Part shown: in pieces, positions 16,533 through 25,255 of the stretch
Layout of the letters: every line of letters begins with the position of its first letter
How positions within the stretch are numbered: position 1 is the stretch's first letter
Source of the DNA: Delftia acidovorans
GTDB lineage: Bacteria; Pseudomonadota; Gammaproteobacteria; Burkholderiales; Burkholderiaceae_C
NCBI GenBank assembly: GCA_031286585.1
Contig: JAITUC010000031.1
Span: forward strand, 186,001 to 250,000
DNA: 64,000 nucleotides
Direction of reading: 5' to 3'
Program-made: the position numbers and the translations under genes
Notes under the pieces: generated by a model
Database searches by the model: none
What the model was told of the DNA's origin: nothing
The model's input: the letters and a program-made list of their open reading frames with translations, nothing else

Positions 16533-17330
16533 CTACAGCCACTCCTTCATCCACCCCAGCCCCTCGCTGGTGGCGTGCGCCGCCGCCCCGCGGGCGGGGC
16601 GGTATTCGCAGCCTATCCAGCCGTCATAGCCCAACTGGTCCAGCAGGCGGAACAGGTAGGGGTAGTTGACCTCGCCCACGTCGGGTTCGTGGCGCTCCGG
16701 CACGCCTGCGATCTGCACATGCCCCACGCGGCCCGTGGGCAGGTACTGGCGGATCTTCATGGCGAGGTCGCCCTCGACGATCTGGCAGTGGTAGAGGTCC
16801 ATCTGGACCTGGACATTGGGCTCGGCAATGTCGGCCAGCAGGGCGTGGGCCTGGTCCTGGCGGCTCAGGAAGAAGCCGGGCATGTCGCGGCCGTTGATGG
16901 GCTCCAGCAGGATGGCGATGCCGTGGGGCGCGGCCAGCCGTGCGGCGTGGTGCACGTTGGCGATGTAGGTGGCGCGCAGGATGTCATCGCTGGCGCCTGC
17001 GGGCTTGAGCCCGGCCATGACGTGGATGCGCGGGCAGCCCAGGGCCTGGGCGTAGGCCACGGCGCGTTCCATGCCCTGGGCGAATTCCGCCTCGCGCCCG
17101 GGGATGCAGGCCAGGCCGCGCTCGCCCGCGCTCCAGTCGCCGGGCGGGGCGTTGAACAGCACTTGCTGCAGGCCGTTGTCCTGCAGGCGCCGGGCCAGTT
17201 GCTCGGGGGCGAAGTCGTACGGGAACAGGTATTCGACGGCCTGGAAGCCATCGCGCGCGGCGGCGGTGAAGCGGTCGAGAAAGTCCAGGTCGTTGTAGAG
17301 CATGGACAGGTTGGCGGCGAAACGGGGCAT
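16533..17330 (-). CDS. otnI: 2-oxo-tetronate isomerase OtnI (hydroxypyruvate isomerase family)
   Basis: A 265-residue TIM-barrel protein of the hydroxypyruvate isomerase/xylose isomerase-like family. It begins [19 protein letters not shown] and has [28 protein letters not shown] (Glu metal ligand) and [13 protein letters not shown], all typical of Hyi/OtnI. In the otn pathway it interconverts 2-oxo- and 3-oxo-tetronate. It is the last gene of the minus-strand acid-sugar cluster, 37 bases after otnK. Hydroxypyruvate isomerase is the alternative reading; the neighbouring otnK and otnC favour OtnI. Confidence 0.88.
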   Translation of the reverse strand: MPRFAANLSMLYNDLDFLDRFTAAARDGFQAVEYLFPYDFAPEQLARRLQDNGLQQVLFNAPPGDWSAGERGLACIPGREAEFAQGMERAVAYAQALGCPRIHVMAGLKPAGASDDILRATYIANVHHAARLAAPHGIAILLEPINGRDMPGFFLSRQDQAHALLADIAEPNVQVQMDLYHCQIVEGDLAMKIRQYLPTGRVGHVQIAGVPERHEPDVGEVNYPYLFRLLDQLGYDGWIGCEYRPARGAAAHATSEGLGWMKEWL

Positions 17331-17367
17331 GGGGCAGCTTTCTTGAGGGCTGGTGCGGAGTGTGGCA

Positions 17368-18651
17368 TCAGGCGCTGGCCAGCGCGGCGAAGGCCTTGGT
17401 GAAGAAGTCCGTGGTGCCGAAGTTGCCGGACTTGAGCGTGAGGTGCAGGCCCTGCGGCGCCAGGGGCGAGGCGGCATGGCACCAGGGCACGCCAGGGTCG
17501 ATCTGCGGCCCTATGCGCATCTGCTCGATGCCCAGCGCCTGCACGCAGGCACCCGAGGTTTCTCCGCCCGCCACGACAAGCTGGCGCACCCCCATCCCGA
17601 CCAGCCCGCGGGCGATGGCGGCGATGGTTTGCTCGACCAGGGTGCCGGCCTGCTCCACGCCCAGGCGGCCCTGCACGGCCTTGACGGCCGAGGATTCGGC
17701 CGTGGAGTAGATCAGCACGGGGCCGCTGGCGATGTGCTGGCGCGCCCAGGCCAGGGCCTTGCCGGCTTCGTCCTCCCCGGCCGCGATGCGCAGGGGCTCC
17801 AGCGCCAGGGCCGGGCGGCCCGAGGCGATGAAATGCGCCACCTGGGCATTGGTGGCCACCGAGCAGCTGCCCGAGACGACTGCCTGCAGGCCGGTGGCGG
17901 GTGGCAGGGCTGCGGCCTGGGCCGTGGGCCGGATGCCGAAGTTCGCGGGCAGGCCGATGGCCACGCCCGAGCCCGCCGTGACCAGCGGCATGCCGGCCAG
18001 CGCCGGGCCCAGGCGTAGCAGGTCGTCGTTGGAGACGGCATCGACCACGGCCATGCCCACGCCCTCGGCCTGGAGTGCGGCGATGCGCGCGCGGATGGCG
18101 GCCTCGTCCTGCGCGACGGCCACATGGTCGATCAGGCCGACCCTGCGCCGTGTCTGCGCCTGCAGCACGCGCACCAGGTTGGCGTCGGTCATGGGCGTGA
18201 GCGGGTGGTTGCGCATGCCGCTGTCGCTGAGCAGCGCATCGCCCACGAACAGATGGCCCTTGAAGACGGTGCGCTGGTTGTCGGGGAAGGCCGGCGTGGC
18301 GATGGTGAAGCCACAGCCCAGCGCGTCCATCAGCGCATCGGTCACGGGGCCGATGTTGCCCTGAGGCGTGCTGTCGAAGGTCGAGCAGTACTTGAAGTAG
18401 ATCTGCGGCGCGCGGCCATTGGCGCCCTGGGCCCGCAGCCATTGGAGGGCCTGCAGCGATTGCGCAATGGCCTCGGCCGGCGCGATGGTGCGCGACTTGA
18501 GCGCGACCACGACGGCGTCCACGCCCTCGTCCACCGGGCCTGCAGGCACGCCAATGCTTTGCACCACGCGCATGCCTGCGCGCACCAGGTTGTTCGCCAG
18601 ATCGGTGGCGCCCGTGAAGTCGTCGGCTATGCAGCCCAGAAGAAGGGTCAT
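17368..18651 (-). CDS. otnK: 3-oxo-tetronate kinase OtnK (DUF1537 family)
   Basis: A 427-residue four-carbon acid-sugar kinase. The N-terminal domain (PF07005) starts [20 protein letters not shown] and has [18 protein letters not shown] (about 85-102). The C-terminal nucleotide-binding domain (PF17042) carries [13 protein letters not shown] and [16 protein letters not shown]. The enzyme phosphorylates 3-oxo-tetronate at O4. Its ATG overlaps the ltnD stop (18648-18651), tying it to the oxidation step. The kinase family was assigned this role in published work on DUF1537; the substrate here follows from the full gene set. Confidence 0.93.
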   Translation of the reverse strand: MTLLLGCIADDFTGATDLANNLVRAGMRVVQSIGVPAGPVDEGVDAVVVALKSRTIAPAEAIAQSLQALQWLRAQGANGRAPQIYFKYCSTFDSTPQGNIGPVTDALMDALGCGFTIATPAFPDNQRTVFKGHLFVGDALLSDSGMRNHPLTPMTDANLVRVLQAQTRRRVGLIDHVAVAQDEAAIRARIAALQAEGVGMAVVDAVSNDDLLRLGPALAGMPLVTAGSGVAIGLPANFGIRPTAQAAALPPATGLQAVVSGSCSVATNAQVAHFIASGRPALALEPLRIAAGEDEAGKALAWARQHIASGPVLIYSTAESSAVKAVQGRLGVEQAGTLVEQTIAAIARGLVGMGVRQLVVAGGETSGACVQALGIEQMRIGPQIDPGVPWCHAASPLAPQGLHLTLKSGNFGTTDFFTKAFAALASA

Positions 18652-19592
18652 GGGGATTCCGATGGAGCCTGGGGCAGGGTGATGCCCGGGAAGATCTTGA
18701 TGACGGCGCTGTCGTCCTCGCGGCCGTGGCCGGCGGTGGATGCCTGCATGAACATCTGGTGTGCCGTGGAGGCCAGGGGCAGCGGGAATTTGCTGTGGCG
18801 CGCGGTGTCCAGCACCAGGCCCAGGTCCTTGACGAAGATGTCCACGGCCGACAGCGGTGTGTAGTCGCCGGCCAGCACGTGGGCCATGCGGTTCTCGAAC
18901 ATCCAGCTGTTGCCCGCGCTGTGGGTGATGACCTCGTAGAGCGCGGCGGCGTCCACGCCTTCGCGCAGGCCCAGGGCCATGGCCTCGGCCGCTGCGGCAA
19001 TGTGCACGCCGGCCAGCAACTGGTTGATGATCTTCACCTTGCTGCCCGCGCCCGCGCCGTGGCCCAGGCGGTAGACCTTGGCGGCCATGGCGTCGAGCAC
19101 GCCTTCGCAGGCGGCATAGGCCTCGGGGCGGGCTGCCGTCATCATGGTCATCTGCCCGGATGCTGCCCTGGCCGCGCCGCCCGAGATGGGCGCGTCGATG
19201 TAGTGCACGCCCTGCGCCTGCAGCCTGGCCTCCAGCGCCACGGACAAGTGGGGGTCCACGGTGGAGCACATGACGAAGACGGAGCCGGGCTGCAGTGCGG
19301 GGGCAATGCCGCCTTCGCCGAACAGCACGGCCTCGGTCTGCTGGGCGTTGACCACCACGCTGACGACGATGTGGCAGGCCGCCGCCATGTCGGCCAGCGT
19401 GGCGCAGGCCGTGCCACCTTCGGCGGCGAAGGCGGCCGCGGCCCCGGGCCGGATGTCATGCACATGAACGTGGTGGCCGGCGCGGCGCAGGCTTTGCGCC
19501 ATGCCGGCGCCCATGGCGCCCAGGCCTATTACGCCGACGCAGCGGGCGGCGGGCCGGGGTGCGGGCTGCGGTGTGGAGGTGTCGTGGCTCAT
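18648..19592 (-). CDS. ltnD: L-threonate dehydrogenase LtnD (3-hydroxyisobutyrate DH family)
   Basis: A 314-residue beta-hydroxyacid dehydrogenase. The Rossmann motif VIGLGAMGAGMA lies at about 21-32 after a Pro-rich lead. The substrate motif DAPISGGAARAASG is near 140 and the catalytic lysine is in GSKVKIINQLLAG near 190. This family oxidises L-threonate at C2 to 2-oxo-tetronate. The stop and start overlaps with otnK and denD show tight coupling. Related enzymes act on 3-hydroxyisobutyrate or tartronate semialdehyde; the otn context selects threonate. Confidence 0.88.
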   Translation of the reverse strand: MSHDTSTPQPAPRPAARCVGVIGLGAMGAGMAQSLRRAGHHVHVHDIRPGAAAAFAAEGGTACATLADMAAACHIVVSVVVNAQQTEAVLFGEGGIAPALQPGSVFVMCSTVDPHLSVALEARLQAQGVHYIDAPISGGAARAASGQMTMMTAARPEAYAACEGVLDAMAAKVYRLGHGAGAGSKVKIINQLLAGVHIAAAAEAMALGLREGVDAAALYEVITHSAGNSWMFENRMAHVLAGDYTPLSAVDIFVKDLGLVLDTARHSKFPLPLASTAHQMFMQASTAGHGREDDSAVIKIFPGITLPQAPSESP

Positions 19593-20569
19593 GGCTTGGC
19601 CGGGGTCAGGTCATCTGCAATGTAGGCGCGCACGATGCTGGCGAAATCGCCATCGCCCTGCAGGCCCAGCCGCGCGGCACGTGTGGTATCCCAGCGGCCG
19701 GGCCAGCTGCCGACGATGCGCTCGACCTTGTCGTCGGGCTGCCAGCCCACCCGGTTGGCCACCTCGTCGCCGGCCACTTCGCGCAGCGCGCGCACCATGT
19801 CGCCCGCGCTGACGGACACGCCGGGCAGGTTGATGGGACGGCGGTCGGCGACGGCGCTGGCATCGAGCTCGCAGCCTGCGACCAGGGCCTCGACGGCGCG
19901 GCGGGGAGACAGCAGCCACAGGCGCGTGGTGGCACCCACGGGGCAGTTGGCGGCCTCGCCGTTGAGCGGCTCGCGGATGATGCCGCTGGCGAACGACGAG
20001 GCGGCCGCATTGGGCCGGCCCGGGCGCACGCTGATCGTGGGCAGGCGCAGCACGCGGCCGTCGACAAAGCCGCGCCGCGTGTAGTCGGCCAGCAGCAGCT
20101 CGGCAATGGCTTTTTGCGTGCCGTAGGATGACTGCGGGTTCAGGGCCGTGCCGTCCAGCACGGTGTCGGGCAGGTCGCCCCCGTAGACGGCCACCGAGCT
20201 GGTGAAGACCACGCGCGGCATGTGGCCCACGGCGCGGCAGGTCTCCAGCAGGGCGCGCGAGGCATCGAGGTTGATGCGCATGCCCAGGTCGAAGTCGGCC
20301 TCGGCCTGGCCGCTGACCACGGCGGCCAGATGGAAGATCACGGCCGTGTCCTGGTCGATGGCGCCGCGCAGCACCTGCGGGTCGGCAATGTCGCCCACCA
20401 GGGAGCGCACGCGCGTGTCTTCGATGGCCTGGGTGGCCACCACGTCGAGCAGGTCGATCTGGTGGATGGGCCAGCGGGTGCCGGCCAGGGTCAGCGCGCC
20501 CTGTTCGAGCAGCTTGCGGGCCAGGCGCTGGCCCAGGAATCCGGCGCCGCCGGTGATCAGTACTTTCAT
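19589..20569 (-). CDS. denD: D-erythronate dehydrogenase DenD (NAD-dependent epimerase/dehydratase fold)
   Basis: A 326-residue extended SDR. It begins MKVLITGGAGFLGQRLA (NAD motif, residues 7-13). FTSSVAVYGGDLPD holds the active-site Ser region and SSYGTQKAIAELLL the Tyr-x3-Lys pair. RLPTISVRPGRPNAAASSFASG is a block typical of DenD proteins. It should oxidise D-erythronate to 2-oxo-tetronate, giving the pathway a second entry beside LtnD. Its stop overlaps the ltnD start; the MFS gene lies 43 bases upstream. Confidence 0.88.
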   Translation of the reverse strand: MKVLITGGAGFLGQRLARKLLEQGALTLAGTRWPIHQIDLLDVVATQAIEDTRVRSLVGDIADPQVLRGAIDQDTAVIFHLAAVVSGQAEADFDLGMRINLDASRALLETCRAVGHMPRVVFTSSVAVYGGDLPDTVLDGTALNPQSSYGTQKAIAELLLADYTRRGFVDGRVLRLPTISVRPGRPNAAASSFASGIIREPLNGEAANCPVGATTRLWLLSPRRAVEALVAGCELDASAVADRRPINLPGVSVSAGDMVRALREVAGDEVANRVGWQPDDKVERIVGSWPGRWDTTRAARLGLQGDGDFASIVRAYIADDLTPAKP

Positions 20570-20612
20570 GCGTCTTGGAGCTTGGAGGGTGAGGGATTGG
20601 AAGAAGGGCCGG

Positions 20613-21944
20613 TCAGCGGTTGACCATCTTGGGCGGGGTGAGCCAGACCGCGATGGCGCCCACCACGAGCACCCCCGCCAGCACGAACATGCCGGCCTGC
20701 GTGGACTGGGTCAGGTCCTTGAGGTAGCCGATCATGTAAGGGCTGGCGAAGCCCGCGAGGTTGCCGACCGAGTTGACGATGGCAATGCCTGCTGCCGCCG
20801 CCGTGCCCGACAGGAAGGCCGTGGGCAGCGACCAGAACAGCGGGGCGCAGGTCAGCACGCCGGCGGCGGCCAGCGACAGGAAGACCAGCGACAGGGCGGT
20901 GTTGTGGGAGAACAGGGCCGTCATCGCAAAGCCCGCGGCGCCCATCAGCGCGGGCACGATCAGGTGCCAGCGGCGCTCTCGGCGCCTGTCGGCGCTGTGG
21001 CCCATGAGGTTCATCACCACGATGGCGCACAGGAAGGGGATGGCACTGAGCAGGCCGATGTTCAGCGCGCCCGTGACGCCCGTGGACTTGATCAGCGTGG
21101 GCATCCAGAAGGTCAGCCCGTACTGGCCGGCGACAAAGGCGAAGTAGATTAGGCACATCCACCAGACGCGGCGGTCGGCGAACACGGCCTTGAGCGAATG
21201 CTTCTGGGCGCCTGAGTGCTGCTGGTCCAGCTCGATCTCGCGCGCCAGCAGCTTCTTTTCTGGGTCGGTCAGCCACTTGGCGCTGGAGATGCCGTTGTCC
21301 AGGTAGAAGATGGTCACCACGCCGATCACCAGGGCCGGGATGGCCTCGATCAGGAACATCCACTGCCAGCCGTGCAGGCCGTGGTCGCCGTGGAAGGCCT
21401 GCATGATCCAGCCCGACAGCGGGTTGCCGAAGATGCCGGCCACTGGAATGGCCGACATGAACAGCGCCACGATCCTGGCGCGCCGGTGGGCGGGATACCA
21501 GTAGGTCAGGTACAGGATCACGCCCGGGTAGAAGCCCGCCTCGGCCAGGCCCAGCAGGAAGCGCAGGATGTAGAAGCCCGTGGGCGTTTCCACATACATG
21601 AACAGGGCCGACAGAACGCCCCAGGTGATCATGATGCGGGCGATCCAGATGCGCGCGCCCAGGCGGTGCATGAGCAGGTTGCTGGGCACCTCGAAGAGGA
21701 AGTAGCCGATGAAGAACACGCCTGCGCCCAGGCCGAACACGGTCTCGCTGAAGCCCAGGTCCTGGGACATCTGCAGCTTGGCAAAGCCCACGTTCACGCG
21801 GTCCAGGTAGGCGATCACATAGCACAGCATCAGGAACGGCACGAGGCGCCAGAACACCTTGGCGTAGGCGCGTGCCGTCTCCAGCGAGTCGGGCTGGCGC
21901 GGGTCAGCCCCGGCCTGGCCGGATGCGATATCCGTTGTCGTCAT
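20613..21944 (-). CDS. MFS transporter of the anion:cation symporter (ACS) family, likely acid-sugar uptake
   Basis: A 443-residue, twelve-helix transporter. The first helix region VPFLMLCYVIAYLDRVNVGFAKLQM is the ACS family hallmark, followed by GVFFIGYFLFEVPSNLLMHRLGARIWIARI. Central and C-terminal helices carry WQWMFLIEAIPALVIGV and ASPYMIGYLKDLTQSTQ. ACS members carry hexuronates, tartrate and similar sugar acids, so threonate or erythronate uptake is the natural guess here. A GGGAGA ribosome site precedes the ATG. It lies inside the otn cluster on the same strand. Confidence 0.88.
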   Translation of the reverse strand: MTTTDIASGQAGADPRQPDSLETARAYAKVFWRLVPFLMLCYVIAYLDRVNVGFAKLQMSQDLGFSETVFGLGAGVFFIGYFLFEVPSNLLMHRLGARIWIARIMITWGVLSALFMYVETPTGFYILRFLLGLAEAGFYPGVILYLTYWYPAHRRARIVALFMSAIPVAGIFGNPLSGWIMQAFHGDHGLHGWQWMFLIEAIPALVIGVVTIFYLDNGISSAKWLTDPEKKLLAREIELDQQHSGAQKHSLKAVFADRRVWWMCLIYFAFVAGQYGLTFWMPTLIKSTGVTGALNIGLLSAIPFLCAIVVMNLMGHSADRRRERRWHLIVPALMGAAGFAMTALFSHNTALSLVFLSLAAAGVLTCAPLFWSLPTAFLSGTAAAAGIAIVNSVGNLAGFASPYMIGYLKDLTQSTQAGMFVLAGVLVVGAIAVWLTPPKMVNR

Positions 21945-22046
21945 TTCAAGTCTCCCTTGGGTTCGCCGCTTGGTGCGCCGCCTGGCGGCTGCGCGGCTGT
22001 GGATGGGCTGGGTGGTAGATGGCGGCCGTGGGCGCCGCCGCGGAAA

Positions 22047-22685
22047 TCAGTAGCGCGCCCCGAAGGTGGTGCGCAGCTCGTCGATGGCGGCCGCGTCCAG
22101 GGGCTGCGGGCGGGGATGGGTCATGAGCCAGAGCCTCGCGGTCTCCTCCAGCTCTTCCAGCACATGGCTGGCCTGCTCCACCGAGCGTTCCCAGACCACG
22201 GGGCCCAGCCGTTCGAACAGGGCGCCGCGCACCTGGCCGGCCAGCGCGGCGACCTCGGCGGCGGCCTGCGGGTCGCCGGGGCGGCGGTAGCGGATCAGCG
22301 GGATGCGCCCCACTTTCATGACCTGGTAGGGCGTGATGGGCGGCAGCACCTCGTCCTCGCGCCAGACGCCGGACAGCGTCAGCGCCACCAGGTGCGTGGA
22401 ATGCGTGTGGATGACGGCGCGCGCATCGCCGTCACTGCCGTAGATGCCCCGGTGCAGGACCAGGGTCTTGGAGGGCTTGGCGCCGCTGACCCACTGCCCG
22501 CTGGCATCGACCTTGGCCAGCTCGGCCGGGTCGAGCCGGCCCAGGCAGGCGTCGGTGGGGGTGATGAGCCAGCCGTCAGGGAGGCGGGCGCTGATGTTGC
22601 CGGCCGCGCCGACCGTGTAGCCGCGCTGGTAGAGGCTGGCGCCGGTGGCGCAGATCTGCTCGCGGATGCGGGATTCGTCGCTCAT
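22047..22685 (-). CDS. otnC: 3-oxo-tetronate 4-phosphate decarboxylase OtnC (class II aldolase family)
   Basis: A 212-residue class II aldolase/adducin-family protein. GNISARLPDGWLITPTDACLG holds the phosphate-binding region (about 29-49), and HTHSTHLVAL carries two zinc-binding His (about 93-95). A third His ligand is expected in the C-terminal half, near SVEQASHVLEELEE. In the otn pathway OtnC decarboxylates 3-oxo-tetronate 4-phosphate to dihydroxyacetone phosphate and CO2. It is the first gene of the cluster after its regulator. A fuculose-phosphate aldolase role is the main alternative. Confidence 0.9.
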   Translation of the reverse strand: MSDESRIREQICATGASLYQRGYTVGAAGNISARLPDGWLITPTDACLGRLDPAELAKVDASGQWVSGAKPSKTLVLHRGIYGSDGDARAVIHTHSTHLVALTLSGVWREDEVLPPITPYQVMKVGRIPLIRYRRPGDPQAAAEVAALAGQVRGALFERLGPVVWERSVEQASHVLEELEETARLWLMTHPRPQPLDAAAIDELRTTFGARY

Positions 22686-22757
22686 GGGTAAAGGCACGGG
22701 TGAAGGCCGAGGCAAGGGACCAGGCAAGCGCAGGGTGCGCCGGCTGAAAAAAGAGGG

Positions 22758-22784
22758 ATGACTGATATTGTCATCAGGTCATCA
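22758..22784. promoter_or_regulatory. Repeat-containing regulatory site between the GntR gene and otnC
   Basis: An inverted repeat ATGAC-N7-GTCAT (22758-22774) overlaps a direct repeat GTCATCA (22770-22776 and 22778-22784). It lies 73 bases before the otnC start, in the leader of the acid-sugar operon and just after its regulator gene. GntR/FCD proteins commonly bind such short palindromes, so it is a candidate operator. Confidence 0.5.
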
Positions 22785-22855
22785 TACAAATTTTGCGAAA
22801 AATCAAGAACCGGGTGGAAACCCTTGGCCATGCGCAAAGGGTTGGTGCCGGAGGT

Positions 22856-23623
22856 TCAGGGCTTGGCGGCCAGGATGTCGCGCGCCAGGCGTTCGCCGTC
22901 CTGCTCCCAGAAGCTGGCGTCGGCGCGGTGGATGCGGTCTATGGCGTTGCCCATGTGCGTGGCGGCGGCCTTGCGCGCGGCCTTGGGGTCGCCGGCCTCG
23001 ATGGCCAGCACGATGCCGTGGTGCTCGCGCTCCACCGCCTTGCCGAAGTCGTCGCGCCGCGCCTCGTTGGCGCGCGTGATGCGCATGGCGCCGCGCAGGA
23101 ATTGCGACAGGTAGTCCAGCGTGCTGATCAGAAAGGGGTTGCCGGAAGCCTGGGCAATGGCGCGGTGAAACGCCATGTCCTCCTCCACGCCATCGCGGCC
23201 CAGCCGCACGGCCTCGGCCAGGGCCTGCTCTGCCAGGCGGATGCGCTGCATGTCCTCTTCGCTGCGCCGCCGTGCGGCCAGTTCGGCCACCTCGGACTCC
23301 AGCGCGCGGCGCACCTCGGTGATCTGGATCAGCGCATTCTTGCCGGCGGCAGGCAGCCCTTCGAAGTCCAGCGGCTCGATGCCCGCCGCCTTCACATACA
23401 CGCCGCTGCCCTGGCGCGACTCCACCAGGTTGCGCGACTTGAGCTGGGACACGGCCTCGCGCACCACGGTGCGGCTGACCTCGAGCTGCTGCACGAGTTC
23501 GGCCTCGGTCGGCAGCTTCTGGCCCGGCTGCAGATTGCCGGCGCGGATGCGCGCCTCCAGCTGCCGGGCAACCTGGTCCGCAAGCTTGAGACCGGGCTGG
23601 ATGGCCGAGAAGGAAACCGTCAT
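22856..23623 (-). CDS. GntR-family (FadR/FCD) regulator of the acid-sugar cluster
   Basis: A 255-residue regulator. The winged helix occupies about 13-77 (GQKLPTEAELVQQLEVSRTVVREAVSQLKSRN, then VESRQGSGVYV). The all-helical FCD ligand domain follows, with VRRALESEVAELAA, EDMAFHRAIAQASGN (Asp and His metal ligands) and EHHGIVLAIEAGD. It lies directly upstream of otnC on the same strand, the position of regulators in other otn clusters. Sugar acids are typical FCD ligands. Confidence 0.9.
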   Translation of the reverse strand: MTVSFSAIQPGLKLADQVARQLEARIRAGNLQPGQKLPTEAELVQQLEVSRTVVREAVSQLKSRNLVESRQGSGVYVKAAGIEPLDFEGLPAAGKNALIQITEVRRALESEVAELAARRRSEEDMQRIRLAEQALAEAVRLGRDGVEEDMAFHRAIAQASGNPFLISTLDYLSQFLRGAMRITRANEARRDDFGKAVEREHHGIVLAIEAGDPKAARKAAATHMGNAIDRIHRADASFWEQDGERLARDILAAKP

Positions 23624-23829
23624 GGAGGGTGTGGGGGGCTGGGGAGACACGTGTGGCAGCGATTGTCTCAGAACGGGGCGGCCTGGCGGGCCTGCTGCGG
23701 CAATCGGCGCCCAGACCCTCCATGGCGGCAGGAAAGAGACCGATGGTTCTGCCGCAGTTGCGCGGCGCGCCATACTTGCGCCTTTGCAATCCGCCCGCCA
23801 CGCCCGCCCCGGGCCAAGGCCGCTTCGCC

Positions 23830-24969
23830 ATGTCAACGCCCACACCGCATTCCGCTGCACCCACAGAACATTCGCACGATGGCGCCATTGCCGCCATTGC
23901 CGCCATTGCCTCGCTGGCCGATGCCGCACTCGCCCAGCGCGTGCAGCACGCCATAGACCACAAGACCAAGCCGCTGGGGGCGCTGGGGCGGCTGGAGCAG
24001 CTGGCGCTGCGCATCGCCTGCATCCTGGGCCAGGACAAACCGGTGCTGCAGCAGCCGCAGATGCTGGTCTTCGCGGCCGACCATGGGCTGGCTGCGCGCG
24101 GCGTGTCTGCCTATCCGGTGGATGTGACCTGGCAGATGGTCGAGAACTTCATGGCAGGCGGCGCTGCCGTCAGCGTGCTGGCGCGCCAGCATGGGCTGGC
24201 GCTGAACGTGGTGGACTGCGGCGTGGCGCGTGATTTCCCGGCGCGCGAGCAGGATCCCGACGACAAGCTGCCCCAGACCGGCCAGCCGCGCCTGTGGCGC
24301 CGCAAGCTGGGCTATGGCACGCGCGACTGCAGCCAGGGCCCGGCCATGACGGCCACCGAATGCGCCATGGCCCTGCGCAACGGTGCCGCCCTGGTGCGCC
24401 AGTTGCCCGGCAACGCGCTGCTGCTGGGTGAGATGGGTATCGGCAATACCTCCAGCGCCTCGCTGCTGCTGGCGCGGCTGTGCGGCGAGCCCCTGGCCGA
24501 GGTCACGGGCGCGGGCACGGGCCTGGATGCGGCCGGGCTGGCGCGCAAGATCGGGGTTCTGCAGGAGGTGCTGCAGCTGCACGTCCAGGCCGCCGAACCG
24601 CTGGATGCGCTGGCGGCCATGGGCGGCTTCGAGGTCGCCACCATGGTGGGCTCCGTGCTGCAGGCCGCTGCAGAGCGCCGCGTCATCGTGGTCGATGGTT
24701 TCATCACCACGGCGGCCGTGCTGGTGGCCAGCCGCCTGCAGCCGGCCGTGCTGGAGCGCTGCGTGTTCTCGCACCGCTCGGGCGAACCCGGCCATGTGCG
24801 CATGCTGGCCCACCTGGGGGCCGAGCCGTTGCTGGACTGGCAACTGCGCCTGGGCGAAGGCTCGGGCGCGGCCCTGGCCTGGCCGCTGCTGGTGTCGGCC
24901 TGCGCCATGCTGGGCGAGATGGCCAGCTTTGCGCAGGCAGGGGTGAGCACGCGCTCGCAAGACGCATAG
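23830..24969 (+). CDS. cobT: Nicotinate-nucleotide-dimethylbenzimidazole phosphoribosyltransferase CobT
   Basis: A 379-residue enzyme that makes alpha-ribazole phosphate from DMB and nicotinate mononucleotide, the partner step to BluB. Conserved blocks are HKTKPLGALGRLEQLALR (about 44-61), FAADHGLAARGVSAYP, LLGEMGIGNTSSAS (about 198-211), VDGFITTAAVL, SHRSGEPGH and the catalytic-Glu region LRLGEGSGAALAWPL. The N-terminus contains three tandem copies of a 9-base unit encoding Ala-Ile-Ala. It stands alone, 10 kb from the other B12 genes, and is followed by the MITE-like repeat. Confidence 0.95.
   Translation: MSTPTPHSAAPTEHSHDGAIAAIAAIASLADAALAQRVQHAIDHKTKPLGALGRLEQLALRIACILGQDKPVLQQPQMLVFAADHGLAARGVSAYPVDVTWQMVENFMAGGAAVSVLARQHGLALNVVDCGVARDFPAREQDPDDKLPQTGQPRLWRRKLGYGTRDCSQGPAMTATECAMALRNGAALVRQLPGNALLLGEMGIGNTSSASLLLARLCGEPLAEVTGAGTGLDAAGLARKIGVLQEVLQLHVQAAEPLDALAAMGGFEVATMVGSVLQAAAERRVIVVDGFITTAAVLVASRLQPAVLERCVFSHRSGEPGHVRMLAHLGAEPLLDWQLRLGEGSGAALAWPLLVSACAMLGEMASFAQAGVSTRSQDA
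23884..23910 (+). repeat. Three tandem 9-bp repeats inside cobT
   Basis: GCCATTGCC is repeated three times without interruption. Copy-number change would add or remove Ala-Ile-Ala without breaking the frame, in a poorly conserved part of the protein. Confidence 0.8.
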
Positions 24970-24987
24970 CGGCGTCCGCCGGGCAGC

Positions 24988-25255
24988 TAGGGCCTGTTCA
25001 CACTAATGCGGGGTCGCGAAGCTGCCTGCCAGCTCGCCAATCAAGGCGCGAGACGCCGTGCGTGTGCTCACACGCACAAGGAGCGCAACGCCGAGTGGCG
25101 GGCTGGCAGGCAGCTTCCCTGCGGGTTGCCCGGCTGCGGGGCCGTCTGCGGCGTTGCACGCGCTTGCAAGGCACGGGCCTTGCTGCGCACGTGCGCCTTG
25201 CATACGACCCCGCAGCCGGGCAACGCGATCCCCGCATTAGTGTGAACAGGCCCTA
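24988..25255. repeat. MITE-like palindromic element with 26-bp terminal inverted repeats
   Basis: The ends 24988-25013 and 25230-25255 are perfect inverted copies of 26 bases (beginning TAGGGCCTGTTCACACTAAT). Inside are two further perfect long inverted repeats: 25018-25033 with 25102-25117 (16 bp, GAAGCTGCCTGCCAGC type) and 25125-25141 with 25208-25224 (17 bp). Within the first lies a 9-bp hairpin (GTGCGTGTG at 25058, CACACGCAC at 25069). No protein of substance is encoded. The outer TA on both sides could be a target duplication, as made by IS630/mariner-like transposases. It fills the space between cobT and the MocR gene and supplies that gene's stop codon. Non-autonomous mobile repeat is the best reading; a BIME-like structured repeat is the alternative. 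Confidence 0.75.

Noticed and set aside
16444..16629. 61-codon plus-strand frame between the NAD-binding protein gene and otnI
   Set aside because: It runs antisense into otnI, has Arg/Ser-rich shadow composition and no ribosome site.
23624..23829. Cobalamin riboswitch before cobT
   Set aside because: I saw no conserved B12-box or the multi-stem fold in this GC-rich gap; a model search would be decisive.
23884..23910. CRISPR-like or phase-variable repeat in cobT
   Set aside because: The three 9-bp units are contiguous, lack spacers and keep the frame, so they encode an Ala-Ile-Ala repeat only.
25006..25245. Small open frames inside the inverted-repeat element
   Set aside because: They arise in both strands from the palindromic sequence and resemble no protein; there is no ribosome-binding site.
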